Shown here one piece after another: positions 25,839-44,325 of a stretch of 64,000 bases of DNA (its first letter is position 1; each line of letters starts with the position of its first letter). The notes beneath the pieces were generated by a model. It worked only from the letters and a program-made list of their open reading frames with translations. It was not told where the DNA came from and ran no database searches. Source of the stretch: Ascidia mentula (taxonomy: Eukaryota; Chordata; Ascidiacea; Phlebobranchia; Ascidiidae); the NCBI GenBank assembly GCA_947561715.1, contig OX387200.1, forward strand, positions 3,536,501 through 3,600,500, written 5' to 3'. The position numbers and the translations under genes were made by a program.

Positions 25839-28800
25839 ATGGAACCAGACACGAAAACGATCGTCATCGAAAATATTGCAGCAACGCCCAAATCAGCAGA
25901 CCTTGATAAAGATAACAACAGCAACAACAACAACAACAACAACAATAACTACAAAAATGTTGCTACAACATCACTCAAAACAATCGCACAAATGACGTCA
26001 ACTCCTCACGTGTACGCTAACGTCATCAGAAATGACGTCGATGAACAAACAACAGGCAACAGATTGGCAGTGAGTTCCAAGCGATTTTCTGTGGGTGGTG
26101 TGTCGAACATACTCCCCCACATACGAGTGACGTCACCAACTCTCACCAGCGGCCATCTCGCTTCCAACACTGGTTCATCCTGTCCAAGGTAAGATGTAGC
26201 TGTAAAATGCTTACAAGGGACAAGATCACCGTTACTTTTATCATGGGTTTTTTTGCGCCATCTACTGTTTTTCGTGCGGGAATTTTACGTTGCAAGAAAG
26301 CAATCGTATGAAGAAGTGGATTGTTTTATTCTGTTAAGAAAAAGGTTAAGTTTACTTCAAAAGTAAACTAAACTGAATGCACAACATTATTCCAATTTGG
26401 TATGACTTCACGTTTGAAATACACCAACCCTATATTCTCTGATTCAAACCGTTATTTTGCACAGATCGTATAGCGAATACAACCTCACAACCAGATCCAT
26501 TCGCGACGTGGTGGATGTCAGTGAGGGCGTAACAATCAGTTACCATGACATCATGTATAGCATTGACTCCATGCCGACTCCTATGGACGCCCTGAAGGAT
26601 TGCTGTTCCGACACCTCGGTTTACGCCCCTCCCAGAGACAGGATCGGCTACAAACGAATTTTAAAGGGCGTGAGGTAAGAAGCCAAAACGTGTTTCTGTG
26701 AAACATTTCCACCGTCCTTGAAACGAAAACGTTAAATGGTTAAAACAAAAGGTAACAGCGTTCGGCACGTCTGTCAAAAGTTTTGGTAACATAACATTTA
26801 GGAATTGCTAATATCTTTTTGTCATAACGTCATTATGGATTTGCTGTGATCTACTCACACACGAAGGACACGCTTTTATTGGAAAATCCCCGAAAGGACA
26901 AAAATTATATTTTGTTCAATGTAACTTTGTCTTGTAGTGGGATTTTTCAACCTGGTTTGAACGCCATCATGGGACCATCTGGGTGTGGAAAAACGTCGTA
27001 AGCTTTCTATGACAATTAGTTGATTTTGTGCAGTGGCCCTATTATGGGTGAAAGTAGCCCTTAGAATTAACTTTGAACAACAACGATCAATGTTAGGGTT
27101 TTTACTTGTTTCGAGTGTTCCTGTTAATAGACAAAAACTATATAAATTTAGCTGTTGCCAGTATAACTTTTTGAGGTTACTTGAGATCATCTCGGGACGT
27201 AAGCAGGGAAATAAGTTTTGCGGCACGCGATTGGTCAACGCTCAACCAATGGGAATGAATTTCTGTCAGCTAACCGGGTTCACCACCCAGGTAGACAATT
27301 GTTTTATTTTTTACAAAATTTTCGTGTTAGGTTTTGTATAAAACCCTAAGTTATTTGTTTTAGAACGAGGTCCTCGTTTGATAATTTTATATCATGAATA
27401 TATCTATTTCGAACACTTAGACATCATCAATATCGCTTATTTACCCTGATGCGGTTTGAATTTAGGATGAGGTTTTGAACCCAAATCTTACAGTGCGCGA
27501 ACATCTTTATTATTCGCTCATAATGCGTTTTCACGGTTCACTGAGCAAAGCGAAAGTTGAATCACGTCTCAAGGAGGTTGTCACTGACCTCGGGTTATCT
27601 TCATGTCAGAATGTCAAGGTATGATAATAAATCTAGTTTTGTGCGGTAGTGTGTGTATTTGCCACTTTCCTATCTTTAACAGCGATATAGTCTTATTTTC
27701 CTTACATAATGAGCGTAAAATAAATTGGTATTTTGCAAAATCTATTTAAAAACATAGTGGTAACTCGTGAAGTTACTGATATATCGAACAGCGTCTTACT
27801 AAATTTGGATTTTAGTTAATCACATAAATCTGAATGTAATAATCACGTATGATGTGGGACGTCACATTAAGCATCAAGTTCCATATACTGGCCACCTATA
27901 AAAGGGATGTTTTACACATAATGTGTAAAATAGAACACGTCATGTTATTTGCAGGTTGGTGATTGGTCGAACCGTACGATATCGGGTGGAGAGCGCAAAC
28001 GAGCCGCCATAGCAATGGAACTTGTTTCTTCGCCAAAGATTCTGTACCTCGACGAACCGACAAGCAAACTGGATTCGACAACGTCATTATCCATCGTACG
28101 CCTGCTAAAAAGGTGTTGTGACATCATAGTTGTGCGTTTATGACATCACTTAGTGTGATCTTTTGTCAGTCTGTCGTCCAATGGCCGAACTGTGATTTTT
28201 ACCATCCACCAGCCCTCGTACGCTATCTACCGGCTTTTTGATACGTTGACTCTCATCGCCAAAGGTCGCACTATTTACCATGGAATCGCTGCCAATGCCC
28301 TGGAGTATTTTGCAGACATAGGTAAAGGCGCTATTTTGCAAGCGGTCAGCTGTTCATGATAATTATTCTCAAGTTAATTGAAATTTCTAATTTCCTGCAA
28401 TTCCATAAAAATTCAACTTGCCCTTTCAAGATAAAATATGACAAATAACTGTTAGTTTCACGTTACTTGTGTCAATACATTTACTCTCTGACTGATTGTT
28501 ATGTTGTCAAGGTCACCAGTGCGAAAAACAAAACTCGCCTCCGGATTTTTTCATCGACCTCTTGTTCGGTTCGCCCACCACCACAGCGCCCCCTAGCGCA
28601 CTCGTTACTCCGCGAACCCGTTCCACTTCTTTGCGCCGGAGCGCGATACGCAACCAAAGGATGGCGCTCTCACCAAGCGACGTGTTCGCCAGCGATCTTA
28701 TATCAGGGAATTCCCCTACAGGTATTATCAACAATAGTTTTTTTTACCAAAGCAAAATTTTAGGATCTGCTCAATAGAAAGTAATCCACGTTTTTCTGAA

Positions 28801-31573
28801 CCACATGTCAACCCCGTGTCACAGCTTTCTCGAATGCTCTCGACGTAACGACTGCAGAGGGCGCCAAAGAGCATGCGGGAATGGCAAAGCGACTCAACCA
28901 GGCCTATGTTGCGTCACAACTTTACAAAGAAAACCGTGTGAAGTTGAAACAACTAAAGACGAAAAGAGCAGCAGGCAAGTTGAGTTGTATTTATGAGTGA
29001 AAATAAATAAAGTCAAGGCGGATACATAAAATTTGAACCGAAAAGCTTTGCTTTACAGAAAATATTATTACAAAAATGTATGTGACATGTAACCAAGCGA
29101 AAATTGAGAGTGACCAAGTCCTTCTTTAATATCTAGTAATATTTCATGCAATGGCATGATTGGCAGGATCGCCCCACTGCGCAGGTCCTTGCTTGGCGAT
29201 CACAGCTATCGTATCGCGATTATTAGGTTTGCAGGCTTGGCAGCCCAGGCATGATTAATATCTAGTGTTTGAATTTGTTTTGCTTCATGGAGGCTTAAAA
29301 ATCCCCAGCACTTTAATACATTTGCAAAACTAATAGCAATGATTTGATGCATCCAGCGTTCGCCACAAACCCTTGCAGAAAACAAACTTCACCGTTTTTC
29401 CGGGAGTGGTCGATCTTGACACGTAGAACAATCAGCTGCTCGGTCCGGACCTTTGCAGCTCTGGTGAGATTTCTTTTTCATTTCTGGAGTTTGGTTCACA
29501 TACAAACATTGGCAGTCAAACTCCTGTGAAGCGATTTAGATGACCAAGTTTGCTTTAAAGTTTTGGATGACCAGTTTTACTTTAAAATAAAAATACGGCT
29601 TACTGCAATTTTCTTTGCTGTGTGACATATAATTACTTTAAAGGAAATCAGAGAATTACAGCTACTTCAAAAAATAAAGGTAACCATATCTATATATTTT
29701 TTGAACAGACGATAATGAATCTGCTCATCGGAGTCATCTTCGCAGTTCTTTATCACAAGAAAGACGAGCAAGCGAGTGTACAAAACAGGTATGACGTACT
29801 TCTTATTTTAACTGTGGATGGTTGCATTTGTATGGGCAACGAATTGTATTTTGACTTATATATTTTGCTTGAATTTTGCAGGTTTGCTTACAATTTAGTC
29901 TCTTATAATTACTTCTGTTTCTCATCTATTTTCTGTGCCATTAATTTATCTCTTGGCATTTAGCTTTTTCATAGTAGTTCATGCATTATTTTTTGTGTTG
30001 CAGACTCGGGATGTTTTATTATTTATCAGTTCATGGTGTGGTCGTTCCTGCGATGATCACGGCCGAAAGCTTTTTCGTCAACGAGAAACGGCTCTTTATG
30101 TAAATATTTCGACGAAACAACATATCATACTCATAAGCGCACACGACTGACCATAAAAATCTCAAAATTTATGCATATTGAGACGAAAAGATTCCATTTG
30201 TTTAAGCATTTGTTTTCTTTTCACAGCAAGCTATGTTTTTAAATCATACGAAATTAGTAATGGCGAAATTAACGAATCTGCTGAAAATGGTACTTGACTG
30301 TGAACAGGCTATAAGCTCTTAATATTCCCGGAAATTTAGTCTATTTGCATTCCAACCCATTCCCCAGACATGAGCGGAAAGCCGGCATGTACAGGACTTC
30401 CAGCTACTTTTTGTCTCAAGTTCTCTTTATCGTCTTGTGCCGAATCACATCCGCCCTGCTTTTCTCCAGCGTAGTCTACTGGCCAACAGGTAAGTGTGTG
30501 ACGTCACAAATGACTAAAACGGTTCAAAGAGGTGAAGCAGAGGCAGTTTCAGCCTTTTTTATGTTGATACAACTTTAGTTGAGGAAATTAAAAGTGCTGG
30601 TCTTAACTGTAATGCAACTTTATATTCTCCATGCTTTATGTGTTCCAAGTAAAGCGTTTCAACAGTTTCTTTTTGGGTACAGCGTTTAATCGTACCACCA
30701 ACACAACATCAAGTGTAGAGCCCATATTTTATTCACGTATCAAGTGCACCTTGAATCTGTTTTCATCATTCACGTTCAACAGGTTTGCGAGCTGAGGCGT
30801 TGGCGTTTCTGAACTTCCTGTGGACGGCCTTCTCCAGCGGATTGACCTGCGATGCTCTTTGCTTGCTCGTTGGTGTTGCATTTAAGTAAAAATTGATTTA
30901 CGTGCTAACCTCATATATCTGTATTTTATATCTCACTAGACGATATTTTCAGGTCCTTCAACTCTGCACGATCGTTTGTGGTTCTTTATATGACTCTTAC
31001 TTCAGTAAGTTATGTAGTTTTGTAGCTTTCCGTGGTGTATTTTTTATCTATTATGGGTTTCAGGTTTTTGCTGGATACCTTCTCAACCTCGACAGCGCCT
31101 TCAAGTGGCTGGAGTGGATAAAATATATCAGCGTCACGAGATATTGTTACTTGGTATTCATACCATAAATTCCCAGAATTTAGAAGTTTTCATACTGCTA
31201 TATTTGATGCTTAGAGCTGGGTTTTGAATGAGTTCAGCCCTCATTCGACGACGCCCTGTCCAGAGATGACTAATCCGGAGCGGGAAAGTCGGGCCATAGA
31301 AATCAAGTCGCGTATTACCAAATTCGAACGAAGCGGCAGAAGCAGAGTCGAAGTTACGGAATGGTAATTTAAATTTTGTGATTGTCCGTCATGGTTATCT
31401 CTCGTGACGTCACACTCTGGTTTAGTTCCTTCGTGCCCAGCGACTCAGTGCTGCCACAAGTGGTTGGAAATGATGTGTACCTGTTGGAGCGACCTTGGCT
31501 TAACAACGTCGTGCTAATCGTCATGGCAACGGTCCTTTTTACTGTTGGGTATCTGCGCATGCGCAAATTGTGA
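25839..31573 (+). CDS. ABCG2-like half-transporter (18 exons, complete)
   Basis: ABC half-transporter of the G subfamily; such proteins dimerise in membranes and export lipids or xenobiotics. Exons: 25839-26188, 26465-26674, 26938-26997, 27176-27290, 27466-27618, 27955-28112, 28170-28321, 28512-28721, 28825-28978, 29379-29463, 29709-29788, 30004-30099, 30368-30489, 30783-30885, 30953-31004, 31064-31153, 31215-31363, 31426-31573; 828 aa, longer than human ABCG2 (655). Order is NBD then TMD. Walker A is GPSGCGKTS, split by an intron; signature ISGGERKR; Walker B LYLDEP; D-loop KLDS; H-loop TIHQP. Six membrane segments lie in the C-terminal exons, and the last exon ends [15 protein letters not shown] and the [12 protein letters not shown] strand point to ABCG2 rather than ABCG1/4. 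The N-terminus has an extension of over 100 residues with poly-Asn. The 28978 junction is a choice: GT donor in phase 2 fits the frame, while a GC donor four bases earlier does not. Confidence 0.9.
25914..25949 (+). repeat. AAC trinucleotide repeat encoding poly-Asn
   Basis: A nearly pure AAC/CAA run in the first ABCG exon, encoding about a dozen Asn residues near residue 30. It keeps the frame and is probably length-variable between individuals, because trinucleotide runs slip. Confidence 0.8.
29126..29266. mobile_element. 117-bp insertion flanked by 12-bp target-site duplications
   Basis: TTAATATCTAGT occurs at 29126-29137 and again, identical, at 29255-29266. It bounds a 117-bp segment in the ABCG intron between exons 9 and 10. 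The segment has a 7-bp stem GATCGCC/GGCGATC with CTGCGCAG in its loop. It has no poly(A) tail and no obvious terminal inverted repeats. Words on its minus strand (CTGCGCAGTGG, CCAAT) and plus strand (TATCGTA, CGCGATTATT) resemble pieces of U4 snRNA, but the order does not match a simple U4 copy. A small-RNA-derived retroposon or SINE is my best inference. Confidence 0.5.
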
Positions 31574-32705
31574 CGGAGTTCGTGTTATTTTCCCACGTGA
31601 CAGAGCGGAAACGTTTATTTTGCCGTATCAACATGATCGACTGTATGTTTTTCGCACATCAGACAATAAATTAGGCATCATCTTCATTCAGAAGCATGCC
31701 GAGAAAACATGCAAGCTTTCAACTATGTATCGTCTGTCAGCGAAAAGAGACTCAATGTCGACGCATGCCTTTGAGTGAGAAAAAATATATTTTCAGTTAA
31801 TGCCAAGCATTGCGTAAACATGGATCCATTCACCTTTTAACTATTACGAGGGACTAAAAACAAATATGCCAGTGTCGTAAACGCGTTTTATCACTTTAAT
31901 TATCTGACAACTTGGGAATGAGGAGTAGAGGAACATCGTTTCGTTTGCAGCACAAAAATTGCACACACTGACAATTTATTGAGACTCGTCACAGCATTTT
32001 GTCATCAAGGACGAATATATTGCGTGTTTTCTCCAGTATCCACACAATCCATATGACGAAACAATGATTGAATTACAAACAAGGTCAATAAAAATACTCT
32101 TGTTCCATTTTAAGCCCGTTTCTTTGACCAAATTCAAAACCGCCTGTAGCTACTCCGATATCGCCGTTACTTAAAAAGGACAACCCGCAAAATATGACGT
32201 CATCGCTTTCTTTTTCTTCCTCGTCTTTTATCGAACTTGAAGTTTTGAAAGTGTGTCCGGATCGCGTGACACTTTACCTTGGCCGCCGTGTCGTATCTGC
32301 CATGGAAAAACAATTATTCTTTTTAACACATAAGACTTTAACTGTGAATAAAAATGTTGAAAAAAAAAACAATAAATGGATAAATAGAAGTGCACACTCA
32401 GTGTTATGATTCAACATTTTTCATGATCAGAAACTGCAGCTCTCATTAATTGTCATGGCTCTTTTTCAAATAAAATATTTTGATTTATATAAACGTGTTG
32501 CAAAAAAACTTGCGCAAAATGTCATCCCTGAAAAATAGCTAATGACCCACAGGTTAAAAACCACTGGGTTCAGCTGCATTGTAGCACACATGGCACTATC
32601 TCGCGGCACACATGGCAACAAAGCAGCGCAATACATTAACCTTTACAGGTAACTCACATATAAATGTTTTTTAAAAAGGCTTAACTAAGTCAAAATAGAT
32701 GAAAC
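31574..32705. other. intergenic, shared 3' region of ABCG and zinc-finger genes
   Basis: This holds the ABCG 3' UTR with AATAAA at 31665-31670, 92 bases after the stop codon. It should also hold the missing 3' exon or exons of the minus-strand zinc-finger gene, which I could not find. One TGACGTCA lies near 32196. No other gene is recognisable. Confidence 0.5.
31665..31670 (+). terminator. polyadenylation signal of the ABCG gene
   Basis: AATAAA on the plus strand shortly after the ABCG stop codon at 31571-31573. Distance and orientation fit the transcript's 3' end. Confidence 0.6.
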
Positions 32706-33739
32706 TTACTTGCGTCTACAAATGCCACAAACAAAGCACTGTGATTCATGATTGGTTTTAACGTGGGTTTGTAATTCCTCTTCCTGGTCTGTTGCGAATG
32801 GACAAACGGAGCAAGTCCACATCAAATTTTTGTTGTGGGTGAAATTTTCATGGCGAAGAAACTCGATTTGGGAGGAAGTTTCATATTTGCAGATGCCACA
32901 AACATGCATATTTGGTCTATGATTGAGATGACAAGACTGTTTTAAAGCATGTAAAATATTTCTCAAGATATGCAACAAGGCACTTACTTTTTAGCATCTT
33001 GTTTATGAACTTGTCTTTCATGTTTTCGAAGTGAACCATGCAATGCAAATTTCCGTTTACAAAGTTTGTGTGGACATTTGTGTATAGTAACACAAAAATG
33101 GTTATTTCTGCAAAATTTGTGTCAAATTAATAGTAAAATTTAAAATATTTAGCTCTTGGAAATTTTCCACTAGTGGGAAATTATAGGGCTGTAGGTGGGT
33201 AATTAGTTGGCACCAAAATATATAAAAGTAGTTGTTATGTTCTGTATTCACTGTGTGTCATACACTTATTGGCAATTAGTAATGCAATGCGATAAAAAAT
33301 GTCATAAATTTTAAGTATAACACATATAGCACAAACACATTGATGAAATTCTAGAACTTAAATACTAGTGGGAAAAAAGTATTCCCTTCAAACTGAAAGT
33401 GGGAAATGAGCAAAAATATTAAGAAACACTGATTTTAAGACATTCCGTTTGAAGACCAAATAGTAAACATAAGCACTTTGGGAATAATAAATGTTAATAA
33501 AAAATTGTTAATATACTTACAGGAGGTGGCTTCTGACATGTTCGGGTGAGTGGCTTGCATACCCACAATGCTCACACTTCACTTTCGGCCGAGCAGTTGT
33601 TACTGAAACAACATACTGTGTAAATTTTCATACAAAATTATTTGTAAGTGTAGTTTTGATATATTTCATTACTTTTGCCAAGCACCTTCATGATTCCAAC
33701 CGACTCAATATCAATAAAAGATGAGCTGTCTTCATCCAT
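32706..33739 (-). CDS. C2H2 zinc-finger protein, 3' end not found
   Basis: Four exons join in phase: 33673-33739 (starts MDEDSSSFIDIESVG), 33521-33602, 32988-33107, 32710-32916. Visible fingers: KCEHCGYASHSPEHVRSHLL-NNH, KCPHKLC-x12-H-x4-H, VCGIC...LRHENFTH and TCSVCPFATD...HVKTNH. A fifth finger begins (FVCGICRR) and is cut by a strong donor, GTAAGT, at 32709. If that donor is not used, translation stops at 32706 with 159 aa. Because the fifth finger is incomplete, I think the transcript continues, but no candidate exon with the His pair was found down to 31.6 kb. Fingers with x4 between the His residues resemble multi-finger DNA-binding factors such as ZNF/REST types; the orthologue is unknown. 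The intron 32917-32987 is only 71 bp. The first exon follows an acceptor-like CAG, so a 5' UTR exon is likely. Confidence 0.7.
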
Positions 33740-34460
33740 GCCTGGGATAATATTTTGAACATTTTTTTTTGTTTTCCCTTAACATTATTTATTAATACAA
33801 ATCACACTGTTGTTACTTTTTTATTGCTAATTTGCATACAATTATACCTTGCATGTAACAGGTCCTCCCCAACTTGCCGATGATTTTGCAATAGAAAAAA
33901 TTGTACTCAAATATTCTTACATGCCTAATTTGGTGTTGTCCAACTGCTTGAACAAAATTTATAAAAGCTAAGAAAATGTTAACAGCATGTCAGTGCACAA
34001 TTATTCCAAAAACACAGCAACATGATGATTACGTTTGGCAGTGTTCGCGAAATATACACGAAGTTTACAAAGGATGCACTAAGAAGACTGCATATTATCT
34101 AGTTGTCTGTATGCCAATAGGAGGTTTCCATATTCAAATTTCCACTTTAATGTTAGCATGATTTAATAGTAGACATGATAGGTTGCATACTGTTATAGAC
34201 ACTTGCAGTTTAACAAGGGTTACGCAATTTATATAACATGGGGGGTTACATCCACCAAAAGTGATCGTGTACAAATATGAAATACAGTAAAAATGTTTGG
34301 TACCCAGTGTCGCATGTACAAAAACACATACAAAAGACCAGAAACTACTCTAAAGGATATATTTTCTGAACACTGCCCAAAAAATGTACGTTACCATTCA
34401 AAAACATGATTTACTTCTGAAGTACGTGAAATGCATCAGATAAATAAAGATTGTTTTCAT
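33740..34460. other. intergenic, no gene seen
   Basis: AT-rich DNA between the zinc-finger start and the syntaxin stop codon. It should hold the 5' UTR or promoter of the zinc-finger gene and the 3' UTR of the syntaxin gene, both on the minus strand. The 61-codon plus-strand frame at 33976-34161 has no recognisable features. Confidence 0.5.
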
Positions 34461-35294
34461 TTAGTTTCCGGCAACACTAACGGCAATAATGATGCCAATC
34501 ACTACAAGTATAACAACAATAATTGCTGCACAGATAAACTTCTTCTTTCGTGAAGAGGTTTTGTTTTCAACAGCCTGTTCAAGTTCCTTTGTGGCTTTTT
34601 CCACTTTCACTTCAGTTGTGGTAATATTGCCTTCAATACTGTCAATAACTTCTCCTTGGTCTTCAACCATGCTTGCAAGGTCTTTGAAAATTTGGTTGAC
34701 GTCCATAATATCGTTCTCTAGCTGTCGTAACGCCACCTCGCGTTCTTTGATGTCTTTTAGATCCTGCTCAGATGGCCCCATTTGCTGCAGTTGGGTAGTT
34801 TCACTCACATATTGAACAGTCTCTTCAGTGTTTTCTGTGTAGCTCGAGCTTGATGCACGTATCTTCAGCACATATTGCTGCTCCTTTTCTGCAGCTTCAT
34901 TTTGGGTAGCCTGCAAGGAATGAAGAATATCGCGAAAGTCTGAAGTCAGTTTCTCATTTTGCAATTTCTTCTGATGGTCAGGTGGTGATAAACTTTCGAT
35001 CATATCCTTTAGTTTTTTCAGGTTTGTCGTGGTAATTTTGGCCAACTCACTGGTTTTCATATTTTTTTCATGCATTTTATCTCTGACAATGTGAGTATCC
35101 TGAATCGTACCCAACTGACCACACATGCGTTTTAGGTCTTGCACATTTTGTGCAATTTTTCTTATATTTGTTTTAACAACTTGTGTCATTCTTGTGTAAT
35201 CCGCCTGGTTGAATTGTACAGTGTTTTGTCCAACTGGGGGTGCATTATTTCCTCCAATGTCATCAAAGTTGTCCAAATCTCCCTGCCCGTACAT
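34461..35294 (-). CDS. endosomal syntaxin (STX7/STX12 type), intronless
   Basis: Qa-SNARE of 277 aa for endosome/lysosome fusion, by family knowledge. The N-terminal Habc-type three-helix region spans roughly residues 25-140. The SNARE motif is at about 185-245 with the central Gln in MVEDQGEVIDSIE. A basic stretch SSRKKK then leads into one C-terminal membrane anchor (FICAAIIVVILVVIGIIIAV) and ends VAGN. Start chosen at MYGQGDLDNFDD (35294). The frame is open further up to 35330 with no ATG, and a possible 5' UTR acceptor lies just before the start. The coding region has no introns, unlike every neighbour and unlike vertebrate STX7/STX12, which have many. No poly(A) tract marks it as a recent retrocopy. 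Confidence 0.88.
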   Translation of the reverse strand: MYGQGDLDNFDDIGGNNAPPVGQNTVQFNQADYTRMTQVVKTNIRKIAQNVQDLKRMCGQLGTIQDTHIVRDKMHEKNMKTSELAKITTTNLKKLKDMIESLSPPDHQKKLQNEKLTSDFRDILHSLQATQNEAAEKEQQYVLKIRASSSSYTENTEETVQYVSETTQLQQMGPSEQDLKDIKEREVALRQLENDIMDVNQIFKDLASMVEDQGEVIDSIEGNITTTEVKVEKATKELEQAVENKTSSRKKKFICAAIIVVILVVIGIIIAVSVAGN

Positions 35295-37133
35295 CTTACT
35301 AATACTGCCCAGCAACCACTTGCGTATCAAAATGCCAACACCTAGTTCAGAAATGGTAGTAGGTTTTAGGTTTAGTAGTGAATTACAACAAAAAACTTTG
35401 TATTTCCTTATGTTCTGCAGGATATTGTGGCATATCGCCTTGCCTTATCAGTTAGTTATTACCACACTAAAAAGATGTTGAGTCTGTCCAAAAATCTACT
35501 GTTTCAACTGAGACTGGGCAACTTATTTATATCAACTTTCTCCTTTTCCAAATATAACTCTGTTGCGGAGAAACGAAAAATCTCATGCCATGACAGCAGT
35601 TGTTGCGCCATCTGCTGAACCGAGAGGATTACCTCACTCACAACGAACATCACAACAAACATCAAATGCAAGTGAGCTCGTGACCATACGGTGTTACATA
35701 CGTAGAGAGCACAAAATTTTAGTGAGGAAAATATTAAGTTTTTGATGTGCAACATCGCCAAACGAAGTACAAAACTCATACTTATTGCAAATTATATTAT
35801 CGCAAGTTTGGCCACAAATTAAATATTTGAAAACACTCAAACTTACTAATCTTAAACTTTGGGATTTGGGTGATTTAAGTTGTCCATGGTGATAGGTCAT
35901 GGCCCCATACCCCACTAGAGGGGGTGCAGCTGGCGTGGTACACTGGGGCCGATACGAGTATAGGGGAAAGAACATGGATTTCAAAGAGTCGCATGGCCCC
36001 TGTAGATTCTCGCCGCCGTTTTTTGTTACGGGTGCTGGCAGCACAGTCCTTATTACGTCACTGCCTTGGCTGGTCATTACAGTGCCATTGTCTTGGTCTG
36101 ATGGCGGGCTTTCTTTCGTTGAGTTTAGTTTAGTTTCCGTGTTTGGCTGTGGTGCATGTGCTCGGTTTAATCTGCGGTTTTTGTAGATTGAAGTGGGCGG
36201 TTAACATAATTAACGCTCATTAAAATGTATGCACAAAGAAGTTTAAGGCTTGTCTTACGCCACAGTTTGGTAAGTTTTGTTGATTAGTTGTGTGGCGCTG
36301 ATTTGTTGGTCAGTCGCGTCATGTACGAATTTTGTGTTACAGAAAACCGCGTTATTTTGCGTGAGGCGTGTCTTTTGACTTTGGCAATAAACTGTTTGCG
36401 AGCACTGGCAGTTGGCAAGCGCTGCCGAAATGTGCGCCCACTCTGGCAACAATAAAGTACAGAAACCTCGCCTAGGACCGCTGTTTTGGCGCGGATTAAG
36501 AAAACTATCGTTTCTGCAAATCTGCATTCACACTCAAATGTTTTTCGGAAACAAAATACAAAAAAAAGTATGACAAACTTATTAAGTGGATTCCTGTTCT
36601 GTCAGCCATAACATAGGGAAGCATGAAAACAAATTTGGATTCCGGTATGTAATTTGAACGAAGTGTGTACTTTACCAAAGTTACGCGGTTTGAGGAAACA
36701 ACAACACTGTGAACTATAAGTTTATTCCGCAATTGCGCAAGATACAATTTAAACAGAAACAAACCAACTATGGTAAAGTAACATGACAATTAAGAAACTG
36801 CACAGCATACTTATATGGGCGCTGAAAGTGTTATTAAAAAGTTAATGATATTGAGTGATAACAGCAAATAGTAATAAAACTCAAGTGCGGCTTTCAAATG
36901 ATGGTTAGAGATATGACGGACTTTCTTTAAGTAACCAGCATTAGGGCCAGGAAATCTTCATCAATTTATAAAAACTAATCCCACTGAAAGAGCAAATTCA
37001 TCACAAACAGCACAAAAAAACTCATTATAACGTTGGCTAAACTGTACGACGGTTGTGTTAAACATCAGATACAGAAGAAGACAGTAAACGAATACATTAC
37101 GTAACAGTGATCAACAATCTGTGTTTTGTGGTC
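35295..37133. other. intergenic between syntaxin and ATPase gene A
   Basis: It holds the syntaxin 5' region and the 3' UTR of ATPase gene A. A minus-strand AATAAA near 36718-36723, about 410 bases after the stop, is a candidate polyadenylation site for gene A. The frames at 35694-36077 (minus, 127 aa) and 35899-36186 (plus, 95 aa) overlap in opposite directions and match no family I know. Confidence 0.45.

Positions 37134-44325
<7,192 letters not shown>

Noticed and set aside
29138-29254. A U4 snRNA gene
   Set aside because: Only short words agree and they are not in U4 order; the segment is better described as an unidentified insertion.
32917-32987. A 26-bp intron ending at the AG next to 32962
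   Set aside because: Too short to splice; the acceptor at 32917 gives the same frame, a 71-bp intron and a normal finger linker.
35694-36186. Opposed frames of 127 and 95 codons near 36 kb
   Set aside because: They overlap on opposite strands, have no splice context and match no family; likely chance.
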